64,000 bases of DNA, from NCBI GenBank assembly GCA_002796835.1, contig LUGL01000030.1, positions 1 to 64,000 on the forward strand. Reading direction: 5' to 3'. This document shows positions 30,343-40,007 of this stretch, piece by piece. Numbering within the stretch: the stretch's first letter is position 1; each line of letters opens with the position of its first letter. The translations under genes were made by a program, and so were the position numbers. Source of the stretch: Elainella saxicola E1. Lineage in GTDB: Bacteria; Cyanobacteriota; Cyanobacteriia; Elainellales; Elainellaceae. The notes under the pieces were generated by a model. The model saw only the letters and a list, made by a program, of their open reading frames with translations. It was not told the DNA's origin and ran no database searches.

Positions 30343-33300
30343 TCTCCGTCCTATGTCACCCGATTTAAATGCTTTAGTGAGTCAACTCCGCATGACGCTA
30401 GGCAAGATGGAAGTTGCGCTGGATGCGGTTGAAAATGCGATCGTCTGGACCGATCAGGCAGGTAATATCCAGTGGTGTAATGCTCTGTTTCAGTCTTTAG
30501 TCGAACGTTCCAGGCTGCTGCTAGTCGGTCACTTTTTGCCAAAATGCTTGCCGCTAGAGCGATCGGGAAAACCTGTTTCAGTTGAAAGACATCCTGTAAT
30601 GCTTGCTCTGACACAAGCTGATAAAGGGAGTGGTTTTTATGAATTTCAACAAGGGGAAAGTCAGTGTATTCTAGAAATTTCCTGGGCCTCGACCCAGTTT
30701 GAACAAGGTAACAGAAGTGCAGTTCTTGCCATTCGAAATGTCACATCTCGTAGACGAGCAGAAGTAGAGCTCCAGAAATATCGCCATCAGCTAGAACTTT
30801 TAGTGGATGAACGGACGGCTGAGTTGATGGCAACCAATCATCAACTGCAGCTGGAGATGTCGGAACGTCAACTCGTTGATCAAGCCCTGCGTCATAGCGA
30901 AGAACGTTTTCGATTGCTGATTGAGAACGTCAAAGATTATGGTATTTATTTGCTCGATCCTGAGGGTTACATTGCCAGCTGGAATGTTGGAGCCCAGCGC
31001 ATTACTTCGTTCTCAGCAGATGAGATTATTGGCCGGCACTTTTCTTGCTTCTTTCTGCCTGAGGATGTCGATCAGCAAATTCCTGAACGAGTTCTTGAAG
31101 TTGCCAAAATGACCGGACGCTATGAAGGCGAAGGATGGCGGCTGGGTAAAGATGGTACGCGCATGTGGATGAATGTGGTGATTACCACTCTAAGAAATGA
31201 CCAGGGGGAAATTCAGGGATTTTCCAACATTATTCGTGATATTACGCAGCAAAAAGAGGCTGAAGCTGCCCTCCATCAGCAGATTGAGAAAGAGCAGTTA
31301 ATGCGAACTATTATCGATCGCATGCGGCAATCACTCGATCTAAGTGAAATTCTGCAAACAACGGTTGATGAGGTGAGAGGGTTCCTGAAGACCGATCGCG
31401 TTTTGATCTATCGCCTGAATCCAGAAGACTGGAGTGGGGTGATTTCAGTTGAATCGGTCGGTCAAGAATGGCTATCAACGCTCAATCAAGTCATTCATGA
31501 TAACTGCTTTGGAAAAATCTATGCACCGCTCTATCAACAGGGTTGGGTGAACTTTACCCCCAATATTGCCAATTCTAAGTTGAGTCCTTGTTATGTTGAT
31601 TTTTTATCTAAGCTACAGGTTGTAAGCTGCTTAACCGTCCCCATTTTGCAAGGAGAAAATCTCTGGGGGCTGTTAATTGCGCATCACTGTAGCCAACCCC
31701 GCATTTGGACGACGTCTGAGATCAACTTTTTGCAACAGTTGGCAGCCCAAATGGCGATCGCTGTGCAGCAGTCAGAACTCTATCGGCAAGTGCAGCAAGA
31801 ATTAGCCGAACGAGAACGGATTGCCCAGGAGCTTTGGGAAAGCGAAACTGCAATTCGCATGTTGTATAACATCACTTCGTCACGCCAACACAATTTCGAG
31901 GCAGCAATCCAGGAATTACTCGCGTTTGGCCGACACCAGTTTCAGACTGAGATGGGTTGCTTGACGCATGTGGACGGAGAGGATGCTCATATTCTTGCCT
32001 CTCAAGGGATAGCTGATGAACGCTTGATCGATCGGTCTTTTCCCTTAGATCAAAGCTTTTGCGGCGTGACGGTACAGCAGCAGCAACCCGTTTGCATTTT
32101 ATCCGCCCACCAATCGGAATGGTGCGATCATCCTGGGCATACCCAATTCAAAATCGAGTCTTATTTGGGAACTCCGATCTGGGTGGGTGGACGAATTTAT
32201 GGAACGCTGAGTTTTGCGAGCGGCGTGGCGCGCCAGAATGCGTTCAAAGCCCTCGACCAAGAACTTCTCAGGCTGATGGCCCGTTGGATTGGCAATGAGA
32301 TTGAGCGACAGCAAGCCTCTGAGGAACTGGCAACGGCTCGTGATGAAGCACTGGCTGCCACCCGCGCTAAAAGCGAATTTTTAGCCACGATGAGCCACGA
32401 GATTCGCACACCCATGAATGCGATCATTGGCATGACGGGGCTCTTGCTGAATACACAACTCACGCCAGAACAGCAGGATTTTGTGAAGACGATCCGCTAC
32501 GGAGGCGATTCACTACTATCTATTATTAACGATATTTTAGATTTCTCGAAGATTGAATCGGGTAAGTTAGAACTAGAGATACAAGCTTTTGTCTTGCGGA
32601 ACTGCACTGAGCAAGTTCTAGATTTAATTGCGAATCAAGTTGCTGAAAAGCATCTCAAGCTAATCTATCAAGTCGATGATCGGGTGCCTCAAGCGATCTT
32701 GGGCGACATGGCTCGCTTACGCCAGGTGTTGGTGAATTTGCTCAGCAATGCCGTTAAATTTACAGCCCAGGGAGAGATCGAAGTCAAGGTGTCTAATCGA
32801 GTTTTATCTGAAAAGAGGTTAGGTGAGGCTGGAACAGATGCATATCACGAGATCCGGTTTGTGGTACGAGATACAGGCATTGGAATCTCTGCTGAGCAGA
32901 TAGAGCGATTGTTCCAGCCCTTTAGCCAAATCGATTCTTCGATTACTCGTAAATATGGCGGCACTGGTTTGGGCTTAGTGATTTGCAAACAACTCGTAGA
33001 AATGATGGGAGGTCAAATTGGGGTGGACAGCGAAATTGGTAAAGGCACAACATTTTGGTTTACGATCGTTGCTCCCACCGCTCCAGAGGGGATGCCGATC
33101 GAAGAAAACGCTCATTTTCATCAGTCTTCTCATCAGAAACTGTCAACCCTAGATGTCCCAGCATCACCTGTCGCAGCGCCCGTTCTGGATCGGACATTGG
33201 CAGAAAAACATCCACTGCAAATTTTGATTGCCGAAGATAATCGGATTAACCAGAAATTGACGCTCCAGCTCTTACAGCGTTTGGGATATCGGGCAGATGT

Positions 33301-34087
33301 TGTAGCCAATGGCCTCGAGGCTTTAGCGGCTTTGCATCAGCAATCCTATGACGTGATTTTAATGGACATCCATATGCCGGAAATGGATGGATTGACGGCA
33401 ACTCAGGAAATTTGTCGAATTTGGCCTCTTGATCAGCGCCCTCAGATCATTGCACTTACAGCAAGTGCCGTTCTGGGCGATCGAGAAAACTGTCTTGCTG
33501 CTGGAATGGATGCTTATATCAGTAAACCGTTCAAGATTGAGGAACTGGTGAAGACCTTGCAACAATGCAAGTCTTGGCATCGCCGAGAGGACGAGCATCT
33601 ATCTGAGCCGCATCAACCGGATCAGGGAATTCATGCTGTAGGGGATGATGGATCCGGTAGCGCCACAAAAGCTTCGCCAAACGCCTGTACGCCCCAGCCC
33701 GCTCTGATCGAACCAGCGATCGATCTTGCTGTCCTAGAAGAACTGATCACGGTTCTCGGTGAAAATGGCTGGGAAATTCTCGCAGAGAGCATCAATTCTT
33801 ATCTGGAAGATGCACCCCTGTCGATTCAAGCGATCGTCCATGCCGTAGAAACGGCCAATGCAGGTAGTTTGAAGCAGGCAGCTCATATGCTCAAGGGGAT
33901 TAGTGCGTCACTAGGAGCCAAACCGTTCGCAGACCTTTGCCAAAAGCTCGAAAGTATGGGTGCTGCGCAGCAGATTGAAGCGGCTTCCCAGTTCTTACCG
34001 CAGCTTACTGCAGAATATCAGCGAGTACAGGCTGCTTTAACAGAACAACGACAGCAATTCAGGGTTGCCGTCCTGCATGGAGGCTGA
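30335..34087 (+). CDS. Hybrid histidine kinase: PAS-PAS-GAF(cyanobacteriochrome-like)-GAF-HisKA-HATPase-REC-HPt
   Basis: A 1250-residue cytosolic phosphorelay kinase with no membrane span and a GTG start. Order: PAS (about 26-135), PAS/PAC (187-303), GAF1 (337-480), GAF2 (505-655), HisKA with His688 ([12 protein letters not shown]), HATPase (N-box [27 protein letters not shown]), REC with Asp1011 (VILMDIHMP), HPt with His1184 (AAHMLKGIS). GAF1 carries HDNCF (Cys391) and SPCYVDFL (Cys419), 28 residues apart. This matches the DXCF motif and canonical bilin Cys of DXCF cyanobacteriochromes, together with [16 protein letters not shown], so it could attach a bilin and sense light. The canonical Cys is followed by Tyr rather than the commoner His. 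All four phosphorelay residues are present. Likely targets are the receiver on the glycosyltransferase fusion and the lone receiver next door. Confidence 0.9.
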   Translation: MNDLRPMSPDLNALVSQLRMTLGKMEVALDAVENAIVWTDQAGNIQWCNALFQSLVERSRLLLVGHFLPKCLPLERSGKPVSVERHPVMLALTQADKGSGFYEFQQGESQCILEISWASTQFEQGNRSAVLAIRNVTSRRRAEVELQKYRHQLELLVDERTAELMATNHQLQLEMSERQLVDQALRHSEERFRLLIENVKDYGIYLLDPEGYIASWNVGAQRITSFSADEIIGRHFSCFFLPEDVDQQIPERVLEVAKMTGRYEGEGWRLGKDGTRMWMNVVITTLRNDQGEIQGFSNIIRDITQQKEAEAALHQQIEKEQLMRTIIDRMRQSLDLSEILQTTVDEVRGFLKTDRVLIYRLNPEDWSGVISVESVGQEWLSTLNQVIHDNCFGKIYAPLYQQGWVNFTPNIANSKLSPCYVDFLSKLQVVSCLTVPILQGENLWGLLIAHHCSQPRIWTTSEINFLQQLAAQMAIAVQQSELYRQVQQELAERERIAQELWESETAIRMLYNITSSRQHNFEAAIQELLAFGRHQFQTEMGCLTHVDGEDAHILASQGIADERLIDRSFPLDQSFCGVTVQQQQPVCILSAHQSEWCDHPGHTQFKIESYLGTPIWVGGRIYGTLSFASGVARQNAFKALDQELLRLMARWIGNEIERQQASEELATARDEALAATRAKSEFLATMSHEIRTPMNAIIGMTGLLLNTQLTPEQQDFVKTIRYGGDSLLSIINDILDFSKIESGKLELEIQAFVLRNCTEQVLDLIANQVAEKHLKLIYQVDDRVPQAILGDMARLRQVLVNLLSNAVKFTAQGEIEVKVSNRVLSEKRLGEAGTDAYHEIRFVVRDTGIGISAEQIERLFQPFSQIDSSITRKYGGTGLGLVICKQLVEMMGGQIGVDSEIGKGTTFWFTIVAPTAPEGMPIEENAHFHQSSHQKLSTLDVPASPVAAPVLDRTLAEKHPLQILIAEDNRINQKLTLQLLQRLGYRADVVANGLEALAALHQQSYDVILMDIHMPEMDGLTATQEICRIWPLDQRPQIIALTASAVLGDRENCLAAGMDAYISKPFKIEELVKTLQQCKSWHRREDEHLSEPHQPDQGIHAVGDDGSGSATKASPNACTPQPALIEPAIDLAVLEELITVLGENGWEILAESINSYLEDAPLSIQAIVHAVETANAGSLKQAAHMLKGISASLGAKPFADLCQKLESMGAAQQIEAASQFLPQLTAEYQRVQAALTEQRQQFRVAVLHGG

Positions 34088-34568
34088 GTTTTTCTAGATC
34101 TTGTTGAACGATCGCCAACTGTTGGGTTAAGGTAGCCACCTGCTGTTTGGCATAGGAGAGTTCAGCCATTACCCAACGGTTCTGCAAAATGCGTTGGACT
34201 CGCTGACGCAACACAGCCCAATGGATAGGTTTTGTCACAAAATCGATCGCACCCACGGCAAACGCTCGATCGACCGATTTGGAATCTGACAGCGCAGTGG
34301 TGATCAGGATGGGGGGACAGCGATCGCCAAACTGTTGATGGAGCGCTTCACAACAGGTAAACCCGTCCATCGTGGGCATGATGGCATCCAACAGGATCAA
34401 ATCGGGCAGTTCTTGCTGACAAACCGCTAAACAAGCCTCACCGTTGGCAGCCTCCAGCACCCGATGCCCTTCGTTCGCCATGGCATGGGAGAGTAGCAAT
34501 CTCAAATTCGGCTCATCTTCAACGATTAAAATAGTCGCTGGAGCGGTTTGTTCATCCAACTGACTCAT
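34059..34568 (-). CDS. Single-domain response regulator with C-terminal helix
   Basis: A 169-residue receiver protein: [15 protein letters not shown] (acidic pair), phospho-acceptor Asp in [14 protein letters not shown] (about residue 61), Thr in LITTALS and Lys in [15 protein letters not shown], then a C-terminal amphipathic helix ([21 protein letters not shown]) without a DNA-binding or enzymatic output. It is clearly paralogous to the receiver on the GT4-EAL fusion (both have MDGFTCC-AL, a SVD-AFA-GA-D-VTKPI-WAVLRQR block). It runs opposite to the hybrid kinase, and their 3' ends overlap by 29 bases, which is unusual and could allow antisense control. It probably takes part in the same phosphorelay. 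Confidence 0.9.
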   Translation of the reverse strand: MSQLDEQTAPATILIVEDEPNLRLLLSHAMANEGHRVLEAANGEACLAVCQQELPDLILLDAIMPTMDGFTCCEALHQQFGDRCPPILITTALSDSKSVDRAFAVGAIDFVTKPIHWAVLRQRVQRILQNRWVMAELSYAKQQVATLTQQLAIVQQDLEKLSLHAGRQP

Positions 34569-35292
34569 GGGGCTGTTCCTTCACTCGTCATAACATTTCT
34601 CTCGAATGGCTTGATCGATCGGAAATGCGTTGCGAAACTTAACGATTTAGAAATCCATTATTGCGAATTAATACACTAAAGTTGATATCCGCTTGAGATC
34701 TCGCTTCGTTTCTGGGGTACATTATAATCGAATCCAGCAGATTCAGTTCTTTGAGGCACTGACTCCATGGAACCTCAATTGCATGAAGCTGCTGAGGATC
34801 CTAATTCATCGTGTTGTCGAGAACTGGGATTGTTCAGACGATTTGGCTCCAACCTCTTATCTTGGTTTAATCATGAGGTGAGCTGAGCGAAATCCTTTGG
34901 TCGTCTACCGATATTTCCAAGCTTCAACATCTACCGTTTCTTTCAATATCTACCAGATTGAGTTCGTCACGCCTGTTGCGTAATTGGGGTGTGAGATCGG
35001 GCTGATTGCCGATTTTCAAGGCGAATCACCTTATCAGCAACTAACGAATCAGCCAAATCTGTCATCAGGGTTTTTACGAAATTTGCTGGGCTGTCAGTCA
35101 AATGACTGCTCCAGCTAATGCATGCAATTGCTAGTTCATAGGCCAATCAGCAATGTTGGTCAGAACGTTGTCGTGATTTACGTAGGATTACGCAATTGAA
35201 AAAGTGATTCATTCATCTGTGAAAAAATTCCGGATTTCTTACAGAACTTGACGATAACAGTTATAGAACCATAGGTTGGGGTGACGTGAATT
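34569..35292. other. Large intergenic region with a possible small ORF
   Basis: These 724 bases have no convincing conserved gene. TATAAT at 34723-34728 is a good -10 box but lacks a well-spaced -35. About 40 bases after it, a 39-codon frame (34767-34886, ATG to TGA) encodes a short protein with CCRELGLFRRFGSNLLSWF, preceded by GAGG 11 bases upstream. It could be a small gene or an untranslated RNA. The rest, including the AT-rich upstream region of the NACHT gene, shows nothing I can name. Confidence 0.3.
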
Positions 35293-37818
35293 ATGGCTAA
35301 ACGATCGCTGAAAGCATCTACGGCGGGTATTCAAAGGGCAAAACAAGCTTTTGAACGACGGGCTTGGACCCAAGAATACCTGGCCAGTGCGGTGGGTTTG
35401 CAGACTCGCCAATCGATCTGGAAGTTTTTTTCAGGCCGACCGATCGAGCGCCATTTGTTCATTGATATTTGTTTTCAGCTGGATCTGGACTGGGAAGAAA
35501 TTGCAGACCTGCCTCGATTTGAACCGATCGTCTCTGAGTCAACCCCTCAACCAGATGCGGCAACTGCTTCCCCGGACAATTCGACAATTCTGGCGGAGCA
35601 GCAAACTTGGCTAGAGCAGGTGCGATCGCAGGTTGCTAGCCTGATTCAGAACCAGTGTGGTGTCGTTCCAGCCGCTTTGGATTTAGAACAACCCCTGCCG
35701 CTTTCCCAAATCTACACAGATGTCAATTTGTTGGAACATCTATCGAGCCACCGCTGGTTAGAATTGGCCGATTTGCAAAATGCGACGAATGATAGCCCGA
35801 CGCATTCCAGCTTGTTAGATGGGGCTCCTTCCAGAGATCATTTTCAGTCAGGCCAACAGCAAAGAACGGTCATTCCAGCCCTGGAAGCGATCCAGCACTA
35901 CAACAAGTTAGCGATTTTTGGCAAACCAGGGGCAGGCAAGACCACCTTTCTACAGCATTTAGCTTTACTTTGTAGTCAGTCCCAACTTCATCACGCTTAT
36001 ATTCCCATTTTCATTCCCTTACGCAATATCGAATTTCAGCCCCTGCAAGATGCGTCCCATTTAATGGATGCGATCGCTAAACAATGGCAGAGTTTGGGGG
36101 TTTCGTTGGATCGGTTAGAAACCTTGCTGCAACAGGGCAATCTGTTGATTCTCCTAGATGGCTTCGACGAAGTCGCCCAAAGTCACCGAGGAGAACTTCA
36201 CCTTCAGATCCAGCAGTTGGCAGCCGCCTATCCGCACACACCAATGGTGATGACCTGCCGCCTTGGCATTGAGGATTATCATTTCCGAGGTTTTACCTTG
36301 ATGGAAATGGCAGACTTTGGCTGGCCGCAAATTGAAATGTTTGTCCAGAAATGGTTTGCTTCCCAATATTCAACGGCTGCGGACTTAGCCCAAGAAAAAG
36401 CCAAACAGTTTTTAGAGCAGCTCCAGCTCCATCATCATCAGCCGATTCGAGAGCTGGCTGGTACGCCGATATTGCTGCACTTGCTTTGCCTTGTCTTCAC
36501 TGAGCGTGGTACTTTCCCGAAAAAACGATCGCGCCTTTATCAAAACGGACTGGATATTTTGCTGTCTCGTTGGGATAATGCCAGAGGAATTCAGCGAGAT
36601 TTAGTCTACAGTAACTTATCTTTATCCGATCGTATTAACATTCTTAGCCAAATTGCGACAACATTCTTTGAACAAGGCAAGCAATTTTTTGAGAAGAATG
36701 AAGCAATTCCCATCATCATGGATTATCTGGCGGCGTTGCCCAATAGCAGTGTTGATCCCGAAACCCTCTGGCTGCAAAGTGAAGAAGTGCTGCGAGCGAT
36801 CGTGCTGCACCATGGTTTGTTTGTGGAACAGGCCCGCGACATCTATTCTTTTTCCCACCTAACGTTCCAAGAATACTTAACAGCCCGCAAAATTTTTACC
36901 AGTGCGATTACGCGTAATGCGGCCCTGAAGACGGTAACTTCGATCGCTACCAATTTGTTTGTGCCGCCGATTCATCCTCTGCAACACTTGGCGGCGCGGG
37001 TGCTGGATATTCGCTGGCGTGAGGTGATCGCGCTGACGGTTGAGCTGTTGCCCAATGCAGATAGCTTGTTACAGCTGATGCAGCAGCGGATTGATGGCTG
37101 GATCTCAGACTATAGCTCGCTGCAAGATTTCTTCTGTTGGTTAGAGGGTCAAGCTGAAACGATCGCTCACCTCTATAAACCCGCTGCGGCCCGCGCCTTT
37201 TACTTCTCGCTGGTGCAAAATTACGGTTTCGATCTGGCCTTTGCCTGCGATTCTGAACTGGCACTGGATGTCACGCCAGAATTGGCTTTGGATCTGGAAC
37301 TGATGCGCATTCTGCACCAGGCAAAAAATTTCTTGGCAACCCCCACCTTGCAACAAGGGTTCAACCTCTGCTTTGCCCTGGACCTGAATCCGCGATTTGA
37401 ATTAGAGCCTTGCTTCGGCCAATGTCTGCATGAACTGAGCAAACAGTTAATCTCGGTTGTTCATAGCCAGGAGGCGTTAGAAAACTGGTGTGGTCACCAG
37501 GGGGAACATTGGGTGGAACAGTTGCGTTCTGTGTTGGTCGAATACCGCAATATTGGCCATGATTGGCAGTTCAACGCGGCTCAACAAGCTACGCTGAGTC
37601 AGTTCTATCAAGCCACATTATTTTTGGTGAGATGCTATCAGGGGGCCTCCCAAGTCTCTGTGCCGACTCGCCTAAGTTTGGAAGAGCGGCTGTTGCGCAT
37701 CTCGGCCCCTGTAGCGGCTCATGGTGGAGAAGTCAGCCATCCTGCTTTTCTACCAGGACGCGATCGTCCAGCAGTTGCCAAGAAATCCGTCTCTAACATG
37801 ACTTCTGGTTGTGCCTGA
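35293..37818 (+). CDS. NACHT-domain NTPase with N-terminal HTH-like region (NLR-like)
   Basis: An 841-residue STAND-type ATPase. The N-terminus (about 8-75: ASTAGIQRAKQAFERRAWTQ, YLASAVGLQTRQSIWKFFSG) looks like a small helix-turn-helix or effector-like module found on many cyanobacterial NACHT proteins. The NACHT core has Walker A FGKPGAGKTTFL (Lys216), Walker B NLLILLDGFDEVA (about 280-292), a sensor-like MVMTCRLG, GTPILLHLLC and FSHLTFQEYLTA, then a helical C-terminal half (about 560-841) without recognisable repeats. Bacterial NACHT proteins are often phage-defence sensors or signalling ATPases; which applies here is not known. It has its own upstream region and no obvious operon partner. 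Confidence 0.88.
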   Translation: MAKRSLKASTAGIQRAKQAFERRAWTQEYLASAVGLQTRQSIWKFFSGRPIERHLFIDICFQLDLDWEEIADLPRFEPIVSESTPQPDAATASPDNSTILAEQQTWLEQVRSQVASLIQNQCGVVPAALDLEQPLPLSQIYTDVNLLEHLSSHRWLELADLQNATNDSPTHSSLLDGAPSRDHFQSGQQQRTVIPALEAIQHYNKLAIFGKPGAGKTTFLQHLALLCSQSQLHHAYIPIFIPLRNIEFQPLQDASHLMDAIAKQWQSLGVSLDRLETLLQQGNLLILLDGFDEVAQSHRGELHLQIQQLAAAYPHTPMVMTCRLGIEDYHFRGFTLMEMADFGWPQIEMFVQKWFASQYSTAADLAQEKAKQFLEQLQLHHHQPIRELAGTPILLHLLCLVFTERGTFPKKRSRLYQNGLDILLSRWDNARGIQRDLVYSNLSLSDRINILSQIATTFFEQGKQFFEKNEAIPIIMDYLAALPNSSVDPETLWLQSEEVLRAIVLHHGLFVEQARDIYSFSHLTFQEYLTARKIFTSAITRNAALKTVTSIATNLFVPPIHPLQHLAARVLDIRWREVIALTVELLPNADSLLQLMQQRIDGWISDYSSLQDFFCWLEGQAETIAHLYKPAAARAFYFSLVQNYGFDLAFACDSELALDVTPELALDLELMRILHQAKNFLATPTLQQGFNLCFALDLNPRFELEPCFGQCLHELSKQLISVVHSQEALENWCGHQGEHWVEQLRSVLVEYRNIGHDWQFNAAQQATLSQFYQATLFLVRCYQGASQVSVPTRLSLEERLLRISAPVAAHGGEVSHPAFLPGRDRPAVAKKSVSNMTSGCA

Positions 37819-37960
37819 GTCCCCGTTCACTGCTGCCGCCAGTCTGCTTATATGGAGTGACGCTTTTTGGGTCAACCGCAAATCGCTGAGGTTTTGCATC
37901 CTGTTGGGCAAACGAATGCGTTGGGCAAACTAGCAAAGTGAAACAGATTAGGTTAGGCGG

Positions 37961-38179
37961 ATGAATAGCCGATTTATCAATGCTCTGGGGATCGTTGCCC
38001 TTTGCTACATCACACTCCAGGCGTTTTCATGGATCACCGTTTCTGTCCTTCGTATTACTCAGGGGTTTGGATCCTGGATCCGTTACACGGTGCTGCCCCA
38101 CACTTGGCAAATTGCGATCGCAGTCGGCCTTGTCTATGTGCTGTACACAGCGGCAACTTCGGGCAGAACAAGATTCTAA
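37961..38179 (+). CDS. Small membrane protein (72 aa), hypothetical
   Basis: A 72-residue protein with two hydrophobic segments (ALGIVALCYITLQAFSWITV, about 8-27, and TWQIAIAVGLVYVLYTAATS, about 48-67) joined by a basic-aromatic loop, ending GRTRF. I do not recognise the family. AGGCGG just before the ATG could serve as a ribosome site. It follows the NACHT gene by 142 bases on the same strand, so a shared transcript is possible. Two alternative overlapping frames in this area are less protein-like. Confidence 0.5.
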   Translation: MNSRFINALGIVALCYITLQAFSWITVSVLRITQGFGSWIRYTVLPHTWQIAIAVGLVYVLYTAATSGRTRF

Positions 38180-38321
38180 CCCGCCAATTCAATCAGTCTT
38201 CGATCGATATTTACGTTGCTATATCAAATCCATTAAACATCAACAAAATCTGCCGATCGTTCCAAGTTGAGAGCATGTCAAAAGCCTGAAGCGATCGGCA
38301 ATCATGTATCAAGCAGCTACA

Positions 38322-38723
38322 CTACCCTACTTCGATGCCTAAATAGGTTTTGCTAAGATAGCGGGTCAGCCGCTTCAGTGGATTGGTGACTTCTGAGACT
38401 TCGTTGATCGTTTCTGTATCAGAAGTGGAAATGCCGATCAGCTTGGCGAAGTCAGAATCCGATAGCTCCCCTGCTTGATGCTTCTCGAAGGCATCCACCA
38501 CTGTAATCAAATCGCTCACCGAGAATGTATATCCATTTTTGGCCGCAAAGTCGGCTACTACGGGCGCTCGTTCCCCTTTAAGGGCTGCCGTTTCCTCTGG
38601 ATCAAGGTCGGCTTCACTGCTAATATTTCCATCACCAACCCCCAGCAATTCCTCAAGCTGGTGGCGTAGCGCTTCATCATCCGCGGTCTTTTGCATGAAA
38701 TGCAGTACTGATGCAGTTGCCAT
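38322..38723 (-). CDS. Nif11-domain protein
   Basis: A 133-residue protein with an N-terminal Nif11 domain: ATASVLHFMQKTADDEALRHQ, then FAAKNGYTFSVSDLITVVDAF, the standard Nif11 pattern, here stretched by an acidic insert (SSEADLDPEETAALKGERAP). The C-terminal part (about 85-133) is a short helical region ending YLSKTYLGIEVG. There is no double-Gly cleavage site and no Cys-rich core, so it is not an obvious peptide-natural-product precursor. The ATG at 38723 is preferred over a start 27 bases earlier because Nif11 proteins begin M-x(2-4)-SV-F. No maturation genes are nearby. Confidence 0.8.
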   Translation of the reverse strand: MATASVLHFMQKTADDEALRHQLEELLGVGDGNISSEADLDPEETAALKGERAPVVADFAAKNGYTFSVSDLITVVDAFEKHQAGELSDSDFAKLIGISTSDTETINEVSEVTNPLKRLTRYLSKTYLGIEVG

Positions 38724-38800
38724 AGAAGATTGCTTCGATCGCTGGAACACCCAAATTATATCGAGGCCAGATTGGGGATCGGCTTAACAAAAGCTGAAGC

Positions 38801-39550
38801 TTAGAGCTTGCTAAATAATTGCTGCACTTTCACCCAGGCATCGGCAGCCGCCTCCGAATTGTAGCTGGCTCGCTGATCACAAAAGAAACCGTGATCGGCT
38901 CCACCATAGCGAAAAATTTGATGGGGAATCTGATGTTCGGCTAGCGCTGCCTCAATTTGCTCGATATGTTCGACAGGAATGCTGGCATCTTTTAAGCCAA
39001 AAAAGGCATAGAGTTCGGCTTTGATCTCTGGGGTGTAAGCGATCGTGGGTTTTCCTCCACCCGGACTCCAAACGGGAATGCCTGCGCCATAAAAAGAGGC
39101 TGCGGCTTTGATCCCTGGTAAGGTAGCGGCTAGATAGGTGACAAGTCCCCCAAAACAGAAGCCAATGCAGCCGATCGCACTCGGTTTAACCTGAGGCAGT
39201 GTGTTTAAGTAGGCAATCGTGGCTTGAATGTCGCTCAGCAACTCGTCGGCTTGAGTTTGCTCTTTGTATTGCCGCCCGACCTGAATATCTTCTGGCGTGT
39301 AGCCTGCTTCAAAGCCAGGGGCCTGACGTTGATAAATTGCTGGAGCGATTGCCACATATCCTAAGCGAGCAAAGCGTTCTGTCACATCTCGAATATGGCC
39401 GTTCACGCCAAAAATTTCTTGAATCACAATAATGGCCGGAACTGGATCGGTCGTCGTTGGAGTTGCCAAGTACGCATCAATTTGTAGGGATCCATTGGCG
39501 ATCTGCACATGATCAGTGCGAATCTCAGCCGTTAACTCAGAAGTAGTCAT
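38801..39550 (-). CDS. Dienelactone hydrolase family protein
   Basis: A 249-residue cytosolic alpha/beta hydrolase of the dienelactone hydrolase family. The nucleophile elbow is IGCIGFCFGG with Cys in place of Ser, as in true dienelactone hydrolases. The acid is in FFGLKDASIPV and the His in YGGADHGFFCDQ. The early PAIIVIQEIFGVNGHIRDVTERFA with the conserved Glu is also typical. Substrate is unknown; in cyanobacteria these are general esterase/lactonase-like enzymes. It is a single gene with a short tandem repeat upstream. Confidence 0.9.
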   Translation of the reverse strand: MTTSELTAEIRTDHVQIANGSLQIDAYLATPTTTDPVPAIIVIQEIFGVNGHIRDVTERFARLGYVAIAPAIYQRQAPGFEAGYTPEDIQVGRQYKEQTQADELLSDIQATIAYLNTLPQVKPSAIGCIGFCFGGLVTYLAATLPGIKAAASFYGAGIPVWSPGGGKPTIAYTPEIKAELYAFFGLKDASIPVEHIEQIEAALAEHQIPHQIFRYGGADHGFFCDQRASYNSEAAADAWVKVQQLFSKL

Positions 39551-39580
39551 GACACACCTTTTCTAGTGGCAATTCTCAGA

Positions 39581-39642
39581 TTCTAGTATTGAAGCTCCGT
39601 TAGCAATCAGGTTCTAGTATCGAAGCTCAGTTAGCAATCAGA
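39581..39642. repeat. 31-base tandem duplication upstream of dienelactone hydrolase
   Basis: The segment TTCTAGTATTGAAGCTCCGT... (39581-39611) is repeated immediately at 39612-39642 with three or so changes, each ending TTAGCAATCAG. A third CCAATCAGAAAATT echo follows near 39667. It sits in the 457-base divergent region between the hydrolase and the GntR-family gene, where operators may lie. Confidence 0.7.
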
Positions 39643-40007
39643 AAATTCTTTGGTAATTTTGCTTGACCAATCAGAAAATTAGACCGATCGGGCAATTCTG
39701 GCTGAATAGCTGATTGAAGAGTGGTCTGCAAGATTTTCTCTACTGAGGGGAAAGCTAATTCGGCACCGTTTATAGAGTCCATTGTAGAGTCCGCCCGATG
39801 AGGTGATTTTCCTAGACTCAGGGGCTTGATATAGTCAATTTATGCTCAGTTTGATTGAGATTCCTCTATCGATGGCGTGATCTCGGTTGAGTTGGCATAC
39901 CAGATTTCTCTCTGGAAAGGATAGGTTTCATCTTGTATTTCATCCTATAGCAATTAGCGATCTGAATTTCGCAGTTAAACGCTCAGCATGAGCATCTCGG
40001 AGGCTCT

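Noticed and set aside
38322-38723. Nif11-type peptide natural-product precursor
   Set aside because: No double-Gly leader cleavage site, no Cys/Ser/Thr-rich core and no maturation enzymes nearby.
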